Assembly: GCA_916610825.1 (NCBI GenBank)
Contig: OU744450.1
Span: 4,552,578 to 4,616,577, forward strand
Reading direction: 5' to 3'
From: Haliclystus octoradiatus
Taxonomy: Eukaryota; Cnidaria; Staurozoa; Stauromedusae; Haliclystidae
DNA: 64,000 bases
The notes beneath the pieces were generated by a model, which was not told the DNA's origin, ran no database searches, and saw only the letters and a list, made by a program, of their open reading frames with translations. Position numbers and translations under genes: made by a program. Below are positions 59,271 to 64,000 of the stretch, piece by piece. Within the stretch, counting starts at the first letter, position 1; the number at the start of each line of letters is the position of its first letter.

Positions 59271-60980
59271 CTGAAAGAAAGTAAAGTAAAGTTATTATAA
59301 TTAAAACAAAATTGTACGGACTGCAGTATATCAACATAAAATACAATAACAATAATAATGAGATTGTTCCACGCCATTACTTGGTACAGTATTCAATGAA
59401 AATAATCAGAGTATTTCTAGAACGACAGTGTAAGACTATAGATGGGCCTATATAGTATAGTCTATTTGTAATAAATCTTCTGATGATATGCTTATGGGTT
59501 GAAACTGGAAGTAGCGTAATCTAGCGTGTTTCAAGCTCCGACTCTCATTATATGCATATATTAAAACATTTTTGACTGCATTTTAGATAACTTGGCTATC
59601 AATTTTCCGATTTGGTAACAAAGCTAAGATTCTGAGCATAAAGAAAATAGCATATAAATGTTTGGACAAACGCTATAATTCATTAAACTGGCAAAAAAAT
59701 TATGTATATATATTAACATGCATGAATGCGTTCATAGCAAGTACTTTGGCATTTTGATGTAAAATAAATGTTCTGCATTAGTGATAGGTACGATTCATGT
59801 GAATGGATTATTTTGTATTAGATGAAAAAAATAGGATATCAGTTAGGTTATATATCCATGATAGAAAATCAAAATTGTTTCAATGGCGTAATTTGATAGA
59901 ATACTATTTTTTCAATTGATTTGATATTTTATATTCAATTTCAACGAACAAAACTTTGCTGTATCGAAATTGTCGGAGGCAAAAGTCGAACGATGTTGTA
60001 TGAGTGGACACACGACTGTTTTAAAAGTGACATCAGTGACACTTTGAGGCGACAATGATCAATTCAAATAATTCAAATAATTCAAAGACTTATAAAGCGC
60101 TAAAATTAAAAATACTCTAAAGCGCACAAATTACATTAGATATCAAAATCAATCATAGAAATTCAATGCATTACAAAAGTGGAATAAAATATTATCAAAG
60201 GATAAGAAATAAAACTTGATGATGAATTAAAACTTGTTATATATTTACAATTAAAAAAAAAAATGTCATGGTAAGTCTATATTGTTAAATCTATATGCAT
60301 AGAATATGCAATGTTTGAATGAAGTAGTTGTAATCACTACATCAGGCAAATAGTTCCATACTGGAATGATACGGTTGGTAAAAGCATGAAATGTTGAATT
60401 CGTGTGTTGCACTGCTTTAGATTCAAGTTTGTGGGTGTGTGTCCATGAATCCTATATTTATTAAGATCCTATAGGAAGATCCTTATATGTAAAAACCTTA
60501 TAGGAAGATTTACAATATTGTGCAAAGCTTTATAAACCATATGTAGATCGCACTTCAATCTACGTAACTCAAGAGTATGTAAATTGACATTATTTAAACA
60601 TTCATGATATTTCTGATATGGTATACGACATAACATGAAAAGCTGTTTCGTGAAACGATTCGTGTGAACCCATACTTGTGAAAAGACGAATCAATTACAT
60701 TGATAATTGTTTTGCTAAATGTATAAAAGAAGTAATAATATTTTGAGAGTAAAATTATGTTCCAACAATCATCACCGCGACTTGGAAAGGATGCGATTAA
60801 AATATTACGAAAAAAAATTATTTTATAATATTCACGGATGAGACATTTTGAATGATGTTATTCTGAAACTTACACTATAAGGTGATCACAAGGTGGTCTA
60901 TATGAAACTCCCAGATTTCAATTATTTGACTCTTACTTCCGTATATTTGAAAACAAAACTATACCAAATCCAGCTTGTAA
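59271..60980. other. Intron between the TSP1-like and signal-peptide exons
   Basis: AT-rich with a short AATTCAAAT tandem near 60060 and a diverged copy (60720-60885) of the sequence left of the Ty3 element. No exon was recognised. Confidence 0.45.
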
Positions 60981-61932
60981 CAAAAACAAACCCGCTACAG
61001 TATTATCTTGCATGATCACAATATCGTCTGTGACAATTTTCAAGAGTGAAAGAAGTTTTATTTTATTAATTCAACTTTTATACTATAAATAGTTAATTTA
61101 TTTCTAATTTATGACGGCAGAAAGAGTTCAGCAATTGGGAAAAATATCCAACAACACGATCAAATAATAGACGATGCAATCGATGATTTTAAAGTTTTAA
61201 AACATTGCAGATCCAAATGGGATTGCCTCGTTTACGAAATGCTATTTATTAGGGACCTACAACCGAACCTGAATGGTCAATCAGATTCAATACGATCTAA
61301 ATTACTTTAAGTCAATTTCTGATTCTATTTTATCAAACAAAAATTTTGTTTACCTGTTTTACAATTGGGTATTTTAGTAAGTTTAAGTCATAAATTAGAA
61401 ATAAATTAAATATTTATAGTATAAAAGTTAACTTAATAAAATAAAAATTTTTTCACTCTCTATATGGTCACAGACGATGGTCAAAACGTTGAGTTTTACT
61501 GACAAAACAGATTATATTACCAAGTTTAATGAGAATATATTTAAATAATTATGTTTGTATTTTATTTTATATAATCTCATATTTTGATTTTTCTATGGTT
61601 ATCCATCAAGTAGTTTAGTCATATTTGTTTCGTATAAATACGTTATACGTCGACAGTATTTTAAATCCAATTTGAGTCAAATAGTCATTATTTCTCAGAA
61701 ATATTCTGAATTACTAAATTCTGAATAACTATACATGTTACGATCATCGATGTGAACTACGGTTAACGGAATTGCAGGCGGTATATATCAATATCTAATG
61801 AATGAGACTTATCAGTTTTTATCAATTATATTAAAAGAAATATCTTAGTACCAAATGGATATTTCACTATATATTAGCACTAAATTGAAGACAACATTTA
61901 ATAATATTTTCTGCATACGATTGTGTACTTAC

Positions 61933-62032
61933 CTGCAGATGGATGCTCAGAGCAATTTGGAAACGATGTACATGATGAAACATATAGTATCAAGAAGAGA
62001 ATTGATTTTGACAAAAATAGTGCAGATTTCAT
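61933..62032 (-). CDS. Signal-peptide first exon of the main multi-Ig gene
   Basis: ATG at 62032-62030 begins 33 codons plus one base, ending at a GTAAGT donor (phase 1). The peptide begins MKSALFLSKSILFLILYV and continues SSCTSFPNCSEHPSA: basic residues, a hydrophobic core and a likely cleavage region around the Ser/Thr/Cys stretch. It differs from the paralogous exon at 447-546 at a handful of positions, mostly in the hydrophobic core and the C-terminal end. The start was chosen because it is the only ATG giving a signal peptide in frame with the donor and because it is conserved in both copies. A TTTTATAG before the ATG could be a 5' UTR splice acceptor. Confidence 0.78.
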
Positions 62033-63167
62033 ACTTCTTTCCTTCTTATCATCTATAAAACTAAATAATTGAGGTTGACATCATATATCATGAACGTATA
62101 AGTCAGTTGTAAACACGTTCACGTAGAACTAATGAGTAGTAAATACGAAAGTGAATCCAAACAAAGGATAAGGCTTTTGTATATGCTCGCATACAAAAGC
62201 TCATTGAAAGTTTGTTTCATTTTATTCTGTGCCAAAACAGCTTCTTATTTAGAGTAAAAAATTTCGATTCAGGCAAAATATAGTGTACATGTTCAAGTGT
62301 ATTTTCTTGTAAGTCCAAATCACTTGCAAATTGCTCAAAATAAATTTATTTTGCTCAAAGCAATTTGTTTTGGCGCAAAACCAGTGGTTTGCAAAAAGTG
62401 AATTAAAATTTGCTAGCACATGATTAATGGCGTTTGCGGAGCAATATACGGTTACGCTTGATTCTGATTCTGAGACAATGTCAATCGAAAGCAACATTTT
62501 CGTTTGGCCAATCATGCCAGTAAATTTTCCCGAGAATTTTCCAGAACTATCACAATATCGATACTGGAAAAAGATTTGTAGAAAACCCTAATGTGTTAGT
62601 GTCTTGTATTAGTCAACAAAAATATAACCTTACAATTACTTTTATAATTACCGTACAAATTATACAAAAAATATATCCGTACAAATACTTTTATAATTAC
62701 TGTGATGCAGTTGTGATGTTAGAGCATTTAATATTTTATTGTCAATTATGTTTCCAACAGATTTTCAAAATTCAAACTTTTTGCATCTGACATCTCCCTG
62801 CATTTGCTACAAATCTACAGAGAGTTTTTTTTAGATGAAACAATAAATAAAAAAGTAATTGCAACAAATGATAGTCACACAAAAAGGCTTATAATCAAGT
62901 GCAGCTTCAAAGTTGGATAACCGTCTTGTTTATTACTTATTGAAGCTAAATATCTCGCACTCGCGTTAGATTTGTATAGAAAACCAATGTATCAGATCCA
63001 AAAATCCATATTGACAGATATGTCGGAAAGTGAAAGTCGTCACTAGACACTTGGAAAAATGAAGTGATGTGGCACAGTAAAACTAGCAGCGCGCTGTGTG
63101 TAACTGTGCAATTTCACAGCTGACGTAGAGAGATTGACTTACAGTTATAGTAAATGTAACACAGATG

Positions 63168-63240
63168 ATCGCGTAGCTCAAAGGTTAGAGCACTGGATCA
63201 GACTTTTAGAGATAATAGGTTCGTCTCCCACGCTAGGACA
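63168..63240 (+). repeat. tRNA-like sequence (paralogue of the one at 1909-1980)
   Basis: A-box TAGCTCAAAGGTTAGAGCA is a good match, with the CTGG that follows it also kept. The B-box reads GGTTCGTCTCC (one position off the usual GGTTCGANTCC). Acceptor ends GATCGCG and CGCTAGG pair poorly. It travelled with the segmental duplication. Either a decayed tRNA gene or a SINE head. Confidence 0.5.
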
Positions 63241-64000
63241 TGCTTTTCTGCTTCACAGCATTTTTCTTGATTTGAACGAGATAGAGCAGAAATTAAAAAC
63301 CCAAATTAAAGGCATTCATACATATTTGCGTGACGTACTATCTTGAACTGGACCCTATTATTTTAAATTTTTACCCCGCAAGCTAGAAAAATTTGGAAAA
63401 AGCATATAATAGGATAAATGGTCAAGAAATTTGTAATAATAATATTCAGTATGAAATTGTACTATGCCACTACTCAGAATGCTTTAGTCAAAGACCATGT
63501 AAACTTTCAGAGAATAACTTTTTTGAGATTTAGAGATATGCTATGTCAGTAGTACATGCCTCTACCTGCAGATGGATACTATAAAGATTGCAGAACAAGT
63601 TTTAATTACCCATCAAGTAACGCTCTGCCGCTGAGCAAAGCAAAATATTTACAGAGCATTTAAATTAGTAGAATTTGAGGGCATTTGAATTAGAGGAAGC
63701 TTGACAAGCTTGAACTTTATGGATTAGATTTTAAATATTATATTTGAGGATTGCTCAATAATGTAGGCAATAACAGATTTACGTCATGCCAAACATGTTT
63801 ACAAAACTCTTTAAAATTCGTTACATTTATTCCAACATCTAGCGCGCTATCGCGGTTGAGATTTACGGAGAGGTTGAACAGATCAGATTTATGTGAATAC
63901 AATTTTTAGCTAAGTGATCATGCGTGTCATTGCGAGCTTCATATATTGTAGATTATTACTGAGAGGCATAAAACACTAGTGGGAAAATATTTGACAGGAT

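Larger units (their letters stand above)
60981..64000. repeat. Right member of the large segmental duplication (paralogous to 1-3150)
   Basis: Same order of landmarks as the left edge: signal-peptide exon, a pyrimidine/TATAG stretch, an upstream AT-rich region, a tRNA-like sequence at ~63168-63240, then TTACGTCATGCC near 63780. The similarity reaches the end of the window. The 5' region of the main gene therefore has a counterpart ~61 kb away, consistent with tandem gene duplication. Confidence 0.85.

Noticed and set aside
59479-59515. Possible additional hammerhead core (CTGATGA ... GAAAC)
   Set aside because: The sequence between the two core boxes cannot form stem II and no stem I partner is present.

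Overview
This is an AT-rich stretch of an invertebrate animal genome, not a bacterial or viral one. Coding exons are short and bounded by GT/AG splice sites, introns are long, and the sequence carries a Penelope-like retroelement, a Ty3/gypsy relic, a non-LTR retroelement, many inverted-repeat DNA elements and very long (ATT)n arrays. The species cannot be named from sequence alone; a tunicate, a cnidarian or another invertebrate would all fit.

The main content is one giant gene on the minus strand, read from about 62 kb down to about 10.4 kb. It begins with a signal-peptide exon (61933-62032). A cysteine-rich exon resembling a thrombospondin type 1 repeat follows (59091-59270), then a distinct Ig-like exon (54529-54768). 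After these come 26 complete tandem Ig-like exons between 53611 and 10422. Twenty-five of the 26 are exactly 249 nt, the last is 246 nt, and all are phase 1-1 with intact GT/AG sites and no stop codon. Exons can therefore be skipped, duplicated or recombined without shifting the frame. The recognised exons encode about 2,330 residues of secreted or surface ectodomain. No transmembrane, cytoplasmic or stop-containing 3' exon was recognised. A second, paralogous signal-peptide exon at 447-546 starts another gene that leaves the window on the left. The first ~3.1 kb and last ~3.0 kb of the window are paralogous, so this is a tandem family of long Ig receptors.

Layout. 1-3150: 5' part of the left-hand gene and its upstream region, with an (ATT)n array at 2.55 kb that is absent from the paralogous copy. 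3.67-5.95 kb: decayed Ty3/gypsy element on the plus strand. 6-10.4 kb: AT-rich, with a foldback element, a minisatellite and a near-perfect palindrome, and no convincing exons. 10.4-10.7 kb: most divergent Ig exon. 10.7-20.2 kb: one giant intron holding tRNA-like and coding-like remnants, three long (ATT)n arrays, a Penelope-like element with an apparently intact ORF and hammerhead-ribozyme motifs, a second inverted pair of hammerheads, and an inverted-repeat element. 20.2-53.6 kb: the Ig exon array, built from a two-exon unit of ~1.8-2.3 kb and further copied as a 4603-bp tandem duplication (27.9-37.1 kb) and a ~5.7-kb one (41.3-52.5 kb). Its introns carry conserved hairpins and inserted transposons. 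53.6-62.0 kb: 5' exons of the gene separated by long introns with more inverted-repeat elements. 62.0-64.0 kb: upstream region of the gene, paralogous to the left edge.

Together this looks like a rapidly evolving receptor gene in which unequal exchange and gene conversion have multiplied and mixed interchangeable Ig exons. Exon boundaries were placed by eye from splice motifs and reading frame; no transcript or database evidence was available.
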